From Bog-159 sp035308525 (GTDB taxonomy: Bacteria; Acidobacteriota; Terriglobia; Bryobacterales; Bryobacteraceae): a DNA stretch of 64,000 bases. Shown piece by piece: positions 17,259 to 26,383 of this stretch (its first letter is position 1; every line of letters starts with the position of its first letter). The stretch covers positions 1 through 64,000 of the forward strand of contig DATGGM010000144.1 of NCBI GenBank assembly GCA_035308525.1. The letters are read 5' to 3'. Both the position numbers and the translations under genes were made by a program. Below the pieces are notes generated by a model. That model was given only the letters and a program-made list of their open reading frames with translations. It was not told the origin of the DNA and ran no database searches.

Positions 17259-18641
17259 TTAGGGCTTCATCTCGTACACGGTGCCGTATCCGCCCGTGTT
17301 GCCGCCATAAAGCGTGGTGCCGAAGATGGCGCCGCCCTTGCTGAGGACGCCGCCGTTGGGGCCGCCGCCGTTGTTATTCAGAAACACGATGAGATTGGAT
17401 TTGGTCCACGAGCCACCCTGTGTGGCCGGCGGCTTCATGGAAAAAATCGTGCCGCAGCCGGGATAGGATTCCGTGAAACAGTTGTCGATCAGAGCTCCGC
17501 CGCTGAAGGTGGTGCCAAAAAGCTGCCCGGTCGTGCTGTTGAGCGACATCCTTCCGTACGGATGATTTCCATCCGGAACCGTCCCGGTGAAGGTATGCAG
17601 CACGGTTTGGGTCCACGCTCCGGTTCCCGTGGGAGGGGTCAACTGGTAAACAACGCCGCAACCCTGCGGGTATCCTCCCAGCGGACAGCCGTTGGTACTA
17701 CCTCCCCAAAAAGTGGCGCCGTACAGCACGCCGCCGGGACCGATGATGACAGGGGATTCCGGGCTGCCGCCATCGCTGGCTCCCAAGAAGGTGTATAGGA
17801 TGGTTTCTGTCCAGACACCGCCGCTTTGCACCAGTTGAAAGACGGTGCCCCAATTCTGATAAACGCATGGCGAGGTTGTCGAAGTGCACAAGGGCGGTGT
17901 GTTTGGCGGAATCGTGACAGATCCGCCTTGCAAGGTCGTGCCATATAGCGTGATCGTGCCCGGGGCCACGCTCAGCGTCAGGTCGGCCACCGGATTAGCT
18001 CCGTCGGTGCCGCCTAGAAAACTGTAGACCGGTGTCTCAGTCCATCCGCCGGCGGAGGGCGCCAGCGCGAAGACCGTGCCGATGTTCTTAGTGCCACCGG
18101 CGTACGTCGTGCCGTACAGGACTCCGCTGCTGGCCAGCACCAGGCCCGCCGCGGGGTAGGCTCCATCCGAGCTGCCACCCTTGAAACTGTAGATGACCTT
18201 CTGGGTCCAGGTACCGCCGCTGCCGGGAATCAGCTCGAAAACCGTTCCGTAACCCACTCCGCCCCCATACGTAGTGCCGTAAAGTATGCCGTTGCCTCCG
18301 ATGGTCAGATCCGCTACCGGATTGGCTCCGTCCACGCCACCTTTGAACGTGTACAGGGTTTTGTGGGTGAAGGTGCCGCCTTTTATCGGTACCATCTCGA
18401 AGACGCTACCCCATCCATACCCGCCCTGGGAGGAAGATGTCGTTCCATAAAGGGCACCGGCGGATGACATTGCCAGCCCCGCCTCTGGAAAACCTCCATC
18501 CGCAAGATCATTGAAACTGTACAGCATCACCAGGCTCGGGGGATTCGCCGCGCTGCACGGCAGGACGATCACAAGCGCCAGCAGCGGCAGTAAATCGCCC
18601 AGCCGGCCGCCAATGGAGTCGGTCTGTAGAATCTTCAGCAT
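17259..18641 (-). CDS. Secreted GloVer-repeat protein
   Basis: A 460-residue protein with a hydrophobic N-terminal segment (LGDLLPLLALVIVLPCSA) and seven or so repeats of roughly 55-65 residues. Each repeat contains LYGTT-x-GG followed by G-T-V-F-E/Q-L and a LYSF/IYSF-x-GG-x-DGA element. This matches the 'choice-of-anchor tandem repeat GloVer-containing' family, common in Acidobacteriota and of unknown function. Probably extracellular. It converges with the antiporter, 18 bp apart. Confidence 0.82.
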   Translation of the reverse strand: MLKILQTDSIGGRLGDLLPLLALVIVLPCSAANPPSLVMLYSFNDLADGGFPEAGLAMSSAGALYGTTSSSQGGYGWGSVFEMVPIKGGTFTHKTLYTFKGGVDGANPVADLTIGGNGILYGTTYGGGVGYGTVFELIPGSGGTWTQKVIYSFKGGSSDGAYPAAGLVLASSGVLYGTTYAGGTKNIGTVFALAPSAGGWTETPVYSFLGGTDGANPVADLTLSVAPGTITLYGTTLQGGSVTIPPNTPPLCTSTTSPCVYQNWGTVFQLVQSGGVWTETILYTFLGASDGGSPESPVIIGPGGVLYGATFWGGSTNGCPLGGYPQGCGVVYQLTPPTGTGAWTQTVLHTFTGTVPDGNHPYGRMSLNSTTGQLFGTTFSGGALIDNCFTESYPGCGTIFSMKPPATQGGSWTKSNLIVFLNNNGGGPNGGVLSKGGAIFGTTLYGGNTGGYGTVYEMKP

Positions 18642-18843
18642 ACCTCTGGATTCTGGGCTGAATCGGACTGTAAAGTCAACTGTTTTGGTCCGTTAGGGGG
18701 ACTAATTTGGTACCGTTATCTCTGCGGGGCAAGGTCACCCGCGCCGGAAATCGGTTCTGTAATTAATTTTACTTAAGACCGCGGCATCGTCTTCCGTTGC
18801 AGGGTTACATATGTATAATAGTCAGGAAAAGGAGGGAACTTGT

Positions 18844-19137
18844 ATGTTAAAGAAACTAATGATCGGATCCGCCTTCGGGCTCCTTTTGACGGCTGGCGTC
18901 GGGCTGGCCGAGGTCGTGGTGAGAATCGGGCCGCCCGCGGCGATTGTAGAGACTCGCCCGGCGCGTCCCGGTGCGAACTTTGTCTGGATAGACGGTTACC
19001 ATCGCTGGGATGGCAATGCTTACGTCTGGGTACCAGGACGCTGGGAGGCTCCACCCCGGCCGCACGCCCGCTGGGTAGCGCACCGGTGGGTGAAGCGTCG
19101 TGGTGGCTGGGTATTGGTAGAAGGGCGCTGGCGTTAA
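18844..19137 (+). CDS. Small exported YXWGXW-type repeat protein
   Basis: A 97-residue protein: signal peptide (MLKKLMIGSAFGLLLTAGVG-L-A) followed by Trp-rich motifs WIDGYHRWDGNAYVWVPGRW and a tail rich in Arg and Trp (WVAHRWVKRRGGWVLVEGRW). These are the Y/H-x-W-x-G-x-W repeats of a widespread envelope family of unknown role. ATG 18844 is chosen over 18811 because AAGGAGG (18829-18835) lies 8 bp before it. The 18811 ATG overlaps a TATAAT (18814-18819) that probably belongs to the promoter. Its stop is shared with the opposing SDR gene. Confidence 0.82.
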   Translation: MLKKLMIGSAFGLLLTAGVGLAEVVVRIGPPAAIVETRPARPGANFVWIDGYHRWDGNAYVWVPGRWEAPPRPHARWVAHRWVKRRGGWVLVEGRWR

Positions 19138-19967
19138 CTCTGGCGTGCCTTCGCCATGGCTTCGGCTTCTTGCAGCCGCCGCGCCTTGCGGTACGCCCGG
19201 TCAATGGCCTGATAGACCAGCCCCGGGAAGTGGCGCTGCAGCATGATAGCCATCTTGGTGGGCCACGGAAGTATTAAGTTGCGCTTGCGGCGGTAGGTGG
19301 CGGCCACAATCCGCCGGGCAACCTCGTCCGCCGTAAGCGTAATCCATTTTCGCGGCTGGCGGCGCAACGGAATGTTGGTGTAAATCTCTGTGTCGACGAA
19401 CCCCGACATTACCTGTGTCACGCTGACACCAAGAGGCGCCATCTCGTGACTGAGGCCGTCGGAGAGTCCGTTCAGCGCGAACTTGCTCATGCAGTAGGGC
19501 GTCCCCCCGGGAATCGAAATCATCCCGATCAGACTGCCGATCAGGATGATCCGGCCGTGGCTCTGCTGTAGCGCCGGTATCCCCGCAATTACCGTGCGTA
19601 TAACTCCTAAAGTATTTGTTTCTAATTGTTTACGATAGTCATCTAGCTTCAGCGTAACGATCCGGCCACGCACCAGAATGCCGGCATTGGCGACAACCAC
19701 ATCCAGGTGGCCGAACTCGCTGGTGGCCTGCGCCACGGCGCGCTCCATGTCGCCGTCGCGGGTCACATCGCCAGCTACGGCAATCGACCGGGTTCCGCCA
19801 CCGGTCAGTTCGGCAGCCAGCGACTCAATCCGCTCAACCCGGCGCGCCACCAGTACCGTGTGCGCCCCTTCGCGCGCGAACGCCCGCGCCAGTGCCGCGC
19901 CGATTCCGGCCGAGGCGCCTGTAATCAAAGCCACTTGCCCATCGAATTTGGGTTGCATCGATGCCAT
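19134..19967 (-). CDS. Short-chain dehydrogenase/reductase
   Basis: A 277-residue classical SDR: TGASAGIGAALA cofactor loop, NAGIL, GSLIGM serine, YCMSK catalytic pair. The C-terminal third (about residues 215-277) is basic and resembles the membrane-associated tails of DltE/SDR3-type ketoreductases. Its TAA stop overlaps the stop of the opposing YXWGXW gene in the tetranucleotide TTAA. It is divergent from the TetR gene, so both may share the control region 19968-20093. Confidence 0.85.
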   Translation of the reverse strand: MASMQPKFDGQVALITGASAGIGAALARAFAREGAHTVLVARRVERIESLAAELTGGGTRSIAVAGDVTRDGDMERAVAQATSEFGHLDVVVANAGILVRGRIVTLKLDDYRKQLETNTLGVIRTVIAGIPALQQSHGRIILIGSLIGMISIPGGTPYCMSKFALNGLSDGLSHEMAPLGVSVTQVMSGFVDTEIYTNIPLRRQPRKWITLTADEVARRIVAATYRRKRNLILPWPTKMAIMLQRHFPGLVYQAIDRAYRKARRLQEAEAMAKARQS

Positions 19968-20075
19968 ACCTTACCATCTCCCAGCCGGCAACGAAACGGA
20001 CCCAATTTCCCCCACTAGTACCCCTCTAAAGTGTACGGCTCTTCCCAAGCCCACCATGCCTCCGGTATAATCATA

Positions 20076-20090
20076 CGTTTGATTTAAACG
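20076..20090. promoter_or_regulatory. Candidate TetR operator
   Basis: CGTTT-gattt-AAACG, an inverted repeat 3 bp before the GTG start of the TetR gene and 4 bp after a TATAAT (20066-20071). This position suits autorepression of the regulator and the export operon behind it. The repeat is seen directly; binding is inferred. Confidence 0.4.
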
Positions 20091-20093
20091 CCC

Positions 20094-20759
20094 GTGAATC
20101 ACACCAAGGAGCGCATTCTCGATACCGCTGAGCGGTTGTTCGCCCAACAGGGCTACGCCGCCACCTCCCTGCGAAGCATCATCGCGGAGGCGGGTGTGAA
20201 TCTGGCGGCAGTGCATTACCACTTTCACTCCAAAGAGGCGCTGCTCGAAGCCGTTATTCTGCGCCGTTCGGTACCCGCCAACGAAGAACGCCTGGCGCTG
20301 CTCGACGGGTTTGAGAAGGAAGCCGGGGGAAATCCGCCCCCATTGGAAAAAGTGATCGAGGCGTTCGTGGCGCCCACCTTCCATATGTCCCGCGATCCCC
20401 AAAGTGGGGGCATGGTTTTCATGAAGCTTCTCGGCCGTTTGCATGCCGAAGGCGATCTGCTGCCGCGCATCATCACATCGCGGTTCGGCGATGTCCTGGA
20501 GCGTTTTGGCGCGGCTCTGCGGCGGGCGCTGCCGGATTTGCCGCAGGAAGAACTGTTCTGGCGCTTGAACCTGGCCATCGGCGCCCTGGCTCAGACACTG
20601 CGCGGTGGGTCGAAGGATCTGGCCAGAATCTCGGAACTATCCTTCTCGTTTGACTCGGATGCCGCCCTGGAGCGCCTGGTCGCATTTTTGAGCGCTGGGT
20701 TCCGGGCATCTCTGCCCCGGCACACCAACGAGGCTCATGTAGCAACACAGGAGAAATAA
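20094..20759 (+). CDS. TetR/AcrR-family transcriptional regulator
   Basis: A 221-residue regulator starting at GTG. The N-terminal helix-turn-helix (residues 1-55) shows RILDTAERLFAQQGYAATSLRSI and VNLAAVHYHFHSKEALL. The C-terminal ligand domain is variable, with long helices. It is the first gene of the export operon: its TAA abuts the TolC-family ATG directly, and AGGAGA overlaps its end. The arrangement parallels E. coli cecR (ybiH) in front of ybhG-ybhFSR, where the regulator responds to drugs. Ligand unknown here. Confidence 0.85.
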   Translation: MNHTKERILDTAERLFAQQGYAATSLRSIIAEAGVNLAAVHYHFHSKEALLEAVILRRSVPANEERLALLDGFEKEAGGNPPPLEKVIEAFVAPTFHMSRDPQSGGMVFMKLLGRLHAEGDLLPRIITSRFGDVLERFGAALRRALPDLPQEELFWRLNLAIGALAQTLRGGSKDLARISELSFSFDSDAALERLVAFLSAGFRASLPRHTNEAHVATQEK

Positions 20760-22175
20760 ATGCACAGCTATTTTCTATCGACTCTGTTTTTGGCTGTTCC
20801 CCTGACGCTCTGCGCGGCCGACGCTACTCCGCGCGAGCCGCTGCGCCTGACGCTGAAGCGGGCCGTCGAGATTGCCACGTCGCCCGAAGGCAACACTTAT
20901 ATCCAGCTTTCGGAAGAAAACCTCCGCCAGGCCAAATCGCGGTCCGCGGAAGCCCGCTCGGCGTTTCTGCCCGACATAGAAGCGCAAGCCTCGCAGACTT
21001 CCGCCATGAAAAGCCTGGCCGCCTTGGGGCTGGACCTGGCCACCAGCCAGACGCTGCTGGGCGCCGAGAATGGTCTGACCGGCCCGTTGGCTACGGTCGA
21101 AAAGGGTCTGCTGAACGACATCATCGACAAAATCCCACGGGTGGTCGGACCGTTCAGTTCGGTGGATGTGCGCGCCCGGGTTGCCCAGAGCGTGTTCGAC
21201 TTGAGCAATATCCGCCGGTATCAAGCCTCCAAGGCCGCCGTGCGGGCCGCCGCGCAGGACGGCGACAATACCAACGAAACCGTCTCGGCCACGGTGGCCA
21301 AAGCCTACCTGGCAGCACTGCGCGCCGACGCCGACGTAGAGGCTTATCAATCCAATGTGGCGCTGGCCGAAGCAGTGCTGAAGCAGTCGGAGAACCAGAA
21401 GAACGCGGGCACCGGGACCGGTATCGAGGTCACCCGGGCCAAGGTGCAATTGTCCAACGAAAAGCAGCGTCTGCTGGCGATGCAGAACGAACGCAACAAA
21501 GCGTATCTGCAATTGTTGCGCGTCATGGGGCTGAACCTGGCTACTTCCCTGGAGCTGACCGACAAGCTGAGCTACGAGCCGGCTGACGGGATCACGGTGG
21601 AGCAAGCCGAAGCGGAGGCGGTAAAAAATCGCCCCGACGTCAAGGCCCAGGCGGACCGCGAAGCGGCCGCCCGACTCAATGCCAATGCCGTCAAATTCGA
21701 ACGGCTGCCCAATCTTGTCGCTTATGCCGACTACGGCAGCACCGGGACCAACGGCAACACCGTTTCTCTCTTGCCGACGCGGGAGTACGGCTTCGCGGTG
21801 CGCGTGCCCATTTTCGATGGCGGCCGGCGGGACGCCCGGCGCGCCGAAACGGCTTCCCAGTTCCGCCAGGAGCGCGTCCGCACCAACGATCTTCACGAGC
21901 AGATCGAGCTGGAAATCCGCACATCGCTGGATAGCCTGCACAACGCGGAAGAACAGCTTAAGGTTGCCGAGGAGGGTTTGACGCTATCCGACAGCGAACT
22001 TACCCAGGCCCGCCGCCGCTATGCCGCCGGCGTGGCCAGCAGCCTGGAGGTCACCGACGCGCAGACCCGCCTGGAAAGGGCCCGCGATAACCGCATCGCG
22101 GCTTTGTTCGGCTACAACGTAGCGCGCATCGACTTGGGGCGGGCGATGGGCAATGTCCGCCGCGTGGTCCAGTAG
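20760..22175 (+). CDS. TolC-family outer membrane efflux protein
   Basis: A 471-residue protein with a signal peptide (MHSYFLSTLFLAVPLTLCAA). The two-fold repeated long-helix pattern of TolC proteins is visible: NLRQAKSRSAEARSAFLPDI in the first half, and RRRYAAGVASSLEVTDAQTRL with RDNRIAALFGYNVARIDLGRA near the end. It should form the outer membrane duct of a tripartite exporter with the adaptor and ABC proteins encoded next. The start codon immediately follows the TetR stop. Confidence 0.87.
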   Translation: MHSYFLSTLFLAVPLTLCAADATPREPLRLTLKRAVEIATSPEGNTYIQLSEENLRQAKSRSAEARSAFLPDIEAQASQTSAMKSLAALGLDLATSQTLLGAENGLTGPLATVEKGLLNDIIDKIPRVVGPFSSVDVRARVAQSVFDLSNIRRYQASKAAVRAAAQDGDNTNETVSATVAKAYLAALRADADVEAYQSNVALAEAVLKQSENQKNAGTGTGIEVTRAKVQLSNEKQRLLAMQNERNKAYLQLLRVMGLNLATSLELTDKLSYEPADGITVEQAEAEAVKNRPDVKAQADREAAARLNANAVKFERLPNLVAYADYGSTGTNGNTVSLLPTREYGFAVRVPIFDGGRRDARRAETASQFRQERVRTNDLHEQIELEIRTSLDSLHNAEEQLKVAEEGLTLSDSELTQARRRYAAGVASSLEVTDAQTRLERARDNRIAALFGYNVARIDLGRAMGNVRRVVQ

Positions 22176-22193
22176 AAAAGGAGTCGCACAATT

Positions 22194-23369
22194 ATGAAAA
22201 GAATCGTTCTGATCGTCATCGTGATCGCCGTCCTGGGCGGTGCCGGCCTGCTGGCTTACCGCAGCATGCACACCGAGGTGAGTGATCGCATCGTGGTTTC
22301 CGGCAACATCGAGCTGACCCAGGTGGATATCGCCTTCAAAACCGCGGGCCGCTTGATCGAACGCACCGTCAACGAAGGCGACCCGGTGCAAAAAGGCATG
22401 GTGATCGCGCGTCTCGACCGCGAGCAGTTGCTGCGCCAGCGGGATACCGCCTCGGCCGCGCTGCAAACCGCCACTGCGCAGTATGCCGAGAGCCAAAGCG
22501 CCCTGCACTGGCAGCAGGAGACCATGCAGGCCGATATCCAGTTGAAGAACGCCGATTTGAGCGCCGCGCAGTCGCAATTGCTACAACTGAAAAATGGCGC
22601 CCGGCCCCAGGAGCTGCAACAGGCCACCGCCGCCGTGGCCAACGCGCAAGCACTGTACGATCAGGCGAAGAAAGATTGGGACCGCGCCCAGAAACTATAC
22701 AAGGACGATGACATCTCCACCTCGGCTTACGATCAGACCCGCACGCGCTTTGATAGCGCCGCGGCCAATCTGCGGCAGGTGAAGGAGCAGGCCGCCCTGG
22801 TGGAAGCCGGCCCGCGCAGTGAAATGATCGAAAGCGCCTCGGCGCAGGTCAAGCGCGCGGAAGCCGCACTCCGGCTGGGACAGGCCAACTCCATAGAGAC
22901 CAAGCGCCGTGAGCAGGATCTGGTGGCCCGCCAGGGCGATATCGAACGCGCCAAGGCGCAGATCGCGCTGATCGACTCGCAGTTGGCCGACACTATTGCG
23001 GTTTCGCCGATCAACGGCGTGGTACTGGTAAAGGCGGCGGATCCGGGCGAAATTCTGGCCCCGGGCTCCAGCGTGGTCGCCGTGGGCGATATCGAGCACC
23101 CCTGGCTGCGCGCCTACATCCGGGAGCAGGACCTGGGCCGCGTCAAGCTGGGCGCGAAGGCCAAGGTCACCACCGATTCGTTCAAGAACAAGAGCTACGA
23201 TGGCACCATCTCGTTCATCTCTTCGGAAGCGGAGTTCACGCCCAAGCAGATTCAAACTGCCGAAGAGCGCGTCAAGCTGGTCTATCGCATCAAGATCGAC
23301 ATCGATAATCCGCGGCACGAGCTGAAGTCCAACATGCCCGCGGACGCCGAGATCCTCACGGGGAATTGA
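22194..23369 (+). CDS. HlyD/YbhG-family periplasmic adaptor
   Basis: A 391-residue membrane-fusion protein. An N-terminal anchor helix (IVLIVIVIAVLGGAGLLAY) is followed by the first lipoyl half (VSGNIELTQVDIAFKTAGRL), a long coiled-coil hairpin rich in Gln, Ala and Arg (about residues 80-255), the second lipoyl half (IAVSPINGVVLVKAADPGE) and a beta-barrel. It should bridge the ABC permeases and the TolC partner. AAAAGGAG precedes the ATG by about 9 bp. The TGA overlaps the next ATG (TGATG). Confidence 0.87.
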   Translation: MKRIVLIVIVIAVLGGAGLLAYRSMHTEVSDRIVVSGNIELTQVDIAFKTAGRLIERTVNEGDPVQKGMVIARLDREQLLRQRDTASAALQTATAQYAESQSALHWQQETMQADIQLKNADLSAAQSQLLQLKNGARPQELQQATAAVANAQALYDQAKKDWDRAQKLYKDDDISTSAYDQTRTRFDSAAANLRQVKEQAALVEAGPRSEMIESASAQVKRAEAALRLGQANSIETKRREQDLVARQGDIERAKAQIALIDSQLADTIAVSPINGVVLVKAADPGEILAPGSSVVAVGDIEHPWLRAYIREQDLGRVKLGAKAKVTTDSFKNKSYDGTISFISSEAEFTPKQIQTAEERVKLVYRIKIDIDNPRHELKSNMPADAEILTGN

Positions 23370-24298
23370 TGGAAGGGATCATTCGCACCCGGGACCTTAC
23401 CCGGCGCTTCGACGCGCTGACGGCCGTCGACCACCTGAACCTGGAGATTCCACGTGGGGAGATCTTCGGGCTGGTGGGCCCCGACGGCGCCGGTAAGACG
23501 ACCACGCTGCGCATGCTGTGCGGTCTGTTGAATCCCAGCGAAGGCCAGGCCTGGGTGGCCGGACACGATGTCGTCCACGACACGCAAGCGGTGAAAGACT
23601 CCATCGGCTATATGGCCCAGCGCTTCGGCCTGTACGTGGATCTGACCGTCGACGAAAACATGGAGTTCTACGCCGACTTGTTCGGCATCCCCGCCGCGGA
23701 GCGCCAGCGGCTGCTGCCGGAACTGCTGCGCATGACCCGCATGGAGCCTTTTCGCAATCGCCAGGCGGGCAAGCTCTCCGGCGGTATGAAGCAGAAGCTG
23801 GGCCTCATGTGCACGCTGCTGCATCGTCCGGAAATCCTTTTTCTGGATGAGCCCTCCAACGGCGTCGACCCCGTCTCGCGCCGCGATTTCTGGGCGATCC
23901 TGTATCAGCTCGTCAAGGATGGCATCACCGTCCTGGTCACCACCGCTTACCTCGACGAGGCGGAGCGCTGCAATCGTGTGGGCCTGATGTACCGCGGCCG
24001 GCTGATCCAGTGCGACGCCCCGGATGCCGCGCGCTATCAGATTCCCGAAGAATGTTACCAGGTGGAGGCGCCCGACCCGCGCGGCGCGCGCGAGCTGCTG
24101 CTCCAATCGGAAGGGGTCCTTTGCGTGGAGCCTTCCGGCGCCACTCTGCACCTTTTCCTGAGCTCCGCGCGCACTTCGCCCGATGCGCTGCGGCAGAAGC
24201 TCGACAAGCAGGGCCACGGCCCGGCGGTCTTCCAGCGCATCGTGCCGTCGCTCGAGGACGTCTTCATCGCGCAAGTGCGCAAGGCGGAAAAACAATGA
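23369..24298 (+). CDS. ABC transporter ATP-binding protein (YbhF N-half-like)
   Basis: A 309-residue ATPase. Walker A is GPDGAGKTT, the signature LSGGMKQKL, Walker B ILFLDEPSNGVDP. The true start is the ATG at 23369, overlapping the adaptor stop; a TTG three bases earlier is less likely. In E. coli one protein, YbhF, carries two such ATPase domains. Here they are two genes overlapping by ATGA. The C-terminal 80 residues form the DUF4162-like extension typical of ABC-2 export ATPases. Confidence 0.87.
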   Translation: MEGIIRTRDLTRRFDALTAVDHLNLEIPRGEIFGLVGPDGAGKTTTLRMLCGLLNPSEGQAWVAGHDVVHDTQAVKDSIGYMAQRFGLYVDLTVDENMEFYADLFGIPAAERQRLLPELLRMTRMEPFRNRQAGKLSGGMKQKLGLMCTLLHRPEILFLDEPSNGVDPVSRRDFWAILYQLVKDGITVLVTTAYLDEAERCNRVGLMYRGRLIQCDAPDAARYQIPEECYQVEAPDPRGARELLLQSEGVLCVEPSGATLHLFLSSARTSPDALRQKLDKQGHGPAVFQRIVPSLEDVFIAQVRKAEKQ

Positions 24299-25248
24299 GC
24301 GCACCAGCCACCACCCCCGCCCTGGAAATCCGCGATCTGGTCAAGACGTTCGGCGATTTCGTGGCGGTGGACCACGTGACCTTCCAGGTGCAGAAGGGCG
24401 AGATCTTCGGCTTCCTGGGTCCCAACGGCGCCGGCAAATCGACGGTCATCCGCATGCTTTGCGGCCTGCTGACTCCCACCTCGGGATACGGCGCAGTGGC
24501 GGGTTTCGACGTCACCAAGAACCCCGAGGAGATCCGCCAGAACATCGGCTACATGTCGCAGAAGTTCTCGCTGTACGACGATCTGGCCGTGGAAGAGAAC
24601 ATCGACTTCTTCAGCCGGATTTACGGGGTTCCCAAGCATCTGCGCGCGGAGCGCAAGGAGTATGTGCTGCGCATGGCGGGCCTGACGGACCGGCGCACCA
24701 CCATCACCCGGCTGCTGGCCGGCGGCTGGAAGCAGCGCCTGGCCCTGGGCTGCGCCATCGTGCATTCCCCGCGCATCCTGTTCCTGGACGAGCCGACTTC
24801 GGGCGTGGATCCCATCGCTCGTCGCGGCTTCTGGGACTTGATCTACCAACTCGCCGAGGGCGGTCAAACCATCCTGGTCACTACACACTACATGGACGAG
24901 GCGGAATACTGCCATCGCCTGGCGCTCATCTATCGAGGCAAGCTGATCGCCTTGGGCGTGCCCGAGGCGCTCAAGCGCGACCTGCACTCGCACAAGCTGC
25001 TGCAACTGGAGACTTCCGATCTGCTGGGGACCATGCGCGCGCTCGAAGCCGCCCCCGGCGTGCTGGATGTGGCCGTCTTCGGCGCCGGACTGCACGTCAA
25101 CGTGGAGGATCTCGCCGCCGGCGCGGAACGCATCCGGCGCATCCTGGCGGAGCGCGCCATTCAAATCAAGAAGCTGGAGCCGATCCAGCCGACCATGGAA
25201 GACGTTTTTGTGGGCTTGATCGAGGCCGAGGAACAGAAAAATCCATGA
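24295..25248 (+). CDS. ABC transporter ATP-binding protein (YbhF C-half-like)
   Basis: A 317-residue ATPase: Walker A GPNGAGKST, Walker B ILFLDEPTSGVDP, switch VTTHYMDEAEYC. The ABC signature reads LAGGWKQRL, with Ala in place of the usual Ser; this variant is common in the second domain of YbhF-type proteins. The start is fixed by the ATGA overlap with the previous ATPase; long upstream frame extensions are not coding. It probably pairs with the preceding ATPase as a heterodimer under the two permeases. Confidence 0.87.
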   Translation: MSAPATTPALEIRDLVKTFGDFVAVDHVTFQVQKGEIFGFLGPNGAGKSTVIRMLCGLLTPTSGYGAVAGFDVTKNPEEIRQNIGYMSQKFSLYDDLAVEENIDFFSRIYGVPKHLRAERKEYVLRMAGLTDRRTTITRLLAGGWKQRLALGCAIVHSPRILFLDEPTSGVDPIARRGFWDLIYQLAEGGQTILVTTHYMDEAEYCHRLALIYRGKLIALGVPEALKRDLHSHKLLQLETSDLLGTMRALEAAPGVLDVAVFGAGLHVNVEDLAAGAERIRRILAERAIQIKKLEPIQPTMEDVFVGLIEAEEQKNP

Positions 25249-26378
25249 ACACGCGACGCACCCGGGCTATGTTCGCCAAGGAGTTCCGCCATATCCTGCG
25301 CGATTCCCGCAGCCTGATTATGGCGCTGTTTCTGCCGCTTTTTCAGATGCTGCTGTTCGGCTACGCGCTCAACCTGGATGTGGACCGCATCCCCACGCTG
25401 ATCTATGACGCCGATCACAGCGCGGAGAGCCGCGCTCTGGTCGAACGTTTCCGCGCTTCCCGGTTCTTTGAGATCGAGGGATTTCCCACCAGCTACGGCG
25501 AGATTGAAAAGGGTATCGACAAGAGCAAAGTTCTGTTGGGCATCGCCATCCCGCGCGATTACTCGCAGCGCCTGAACGCCGGCGCCAAGGCCAATCTCCA
25601 GATCATGCTAGATGGCAGCGATTCCAACACCGCCTCCATCGCCTTGAGCTACGTGGAAGGCCTGGTGCAGAACTACGCCTTGCAGGTACGTTCCAACGGC
25701 CAGGACCGGCATGCCGGCATGCCCCTGGTTTCTCCCGTGGATGCGCGCCTGCGGATCTGGTACAACAGCACGCTCCAATCCACCAACTACATCGTGCCGG
25801 GGCTGATCGCGGCCATGATGATGGTGATCGCGGCCCTGCTCACTTCGCTCACCGTCGCGCGCGAATGGGAGATGGGCACCATGGAGCAACTGCTCTCCAC
25901 GCCCGTGCGGGCCGGAGAAATCGTCCTGGGGAAAATGCTGGCCTTTTTCGTGGTGGGGGTTGCGGACACCACCATCGCGGTGCTGGTGGGAATCTTCGTT
26001 TACGGCGTGCCTTTCCGCGGCAATGTTCTGATGCTGGCCCTGAGCACCATGATCTTTCTTTCGGGCGCATTCTTCTGGGGTATCCTGGTTTCAGCCATCG
26101 CCCGCACGCAGTTGTTCGCATTCCAGTTGGGACTGGTGACTACCTTTCTGCCCTCGTTCCTGTTGTCGGGATTCCTTTACGCCATCGAGAACATGCCCAT
26201 ACCCATCCAGGTGATCACACACGTGGTGCCGGCCCGTTATTTCGTCACCATAGTCAGGGGCATCTTTCTGAAGGGCATCGGCCTGAAGCTTTTGTGGGGC
26301 CAGTTGCTTTTTCTGGCAGGTTTCGCGCTGCTGGTGTTCTGGGCGGCGGAGCGCAAAATGAGACAGAAGCTGGCGTGA
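25245..26378 (+). CDS. ABC-2 type permease (YbhS-like)
   Basis: A 377-residue inner-membrane protein. The N-terminus MFAKEFRHILRDSRSL is followed by TM1 (LIMALFLPLFQMLLFGYALNLDVD), a large extracytoplasmic domain (about 45-180), then five TM helices containing EWEMGTMEQLLSTPVRAGEI, the hallmark of the drug/lipid ABC-2 exporter family. ATGA overlap with the upstream ATPase. It forms the channel together with the next gene product. Confidence 0.87.
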   Translation: MNTRRTRAMFAKEFRHILRDSRSLIMALFLPLFQMLLFGYALNLDVDRIPTLIYDADHSAESRALVERFRASRFFEIEGFPTSYGEIEKGIDKSKVLLGIAIPRDYSQRLNAGAKANLQIMLDGSDSNTASIALSYVEGLVQNYALQVRSNGQDRHAGMPLVSPVDARLRIWYNSTLQSTNYIVPGLIAAMMMVIAALLTSLTVAREWEMGTMEQLLSTPVRAGEIVLGKMLAFFVVGVADTTIAVLVGIFVYGVPFRGNVLMLALSTMIFLSGAFFWGILVSAIARTQLFAFQLGLVTTFLPSFLLSGFLYAIENMPIPIQVITHVVPARYFVTIVRGIFLKGIGLKLLWGQLLFLAGFALLVFWAAERKMRQKLA

Positions 26379-26383
26379 ACATC

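Noticed and set aside
24010..25245. Long upstream extensions of the second ATPase and first permease frames
   Set aside because: They overlap the preceding genes in another frame. ATGA junctions at 24295 and 25245 give starts that match the families.
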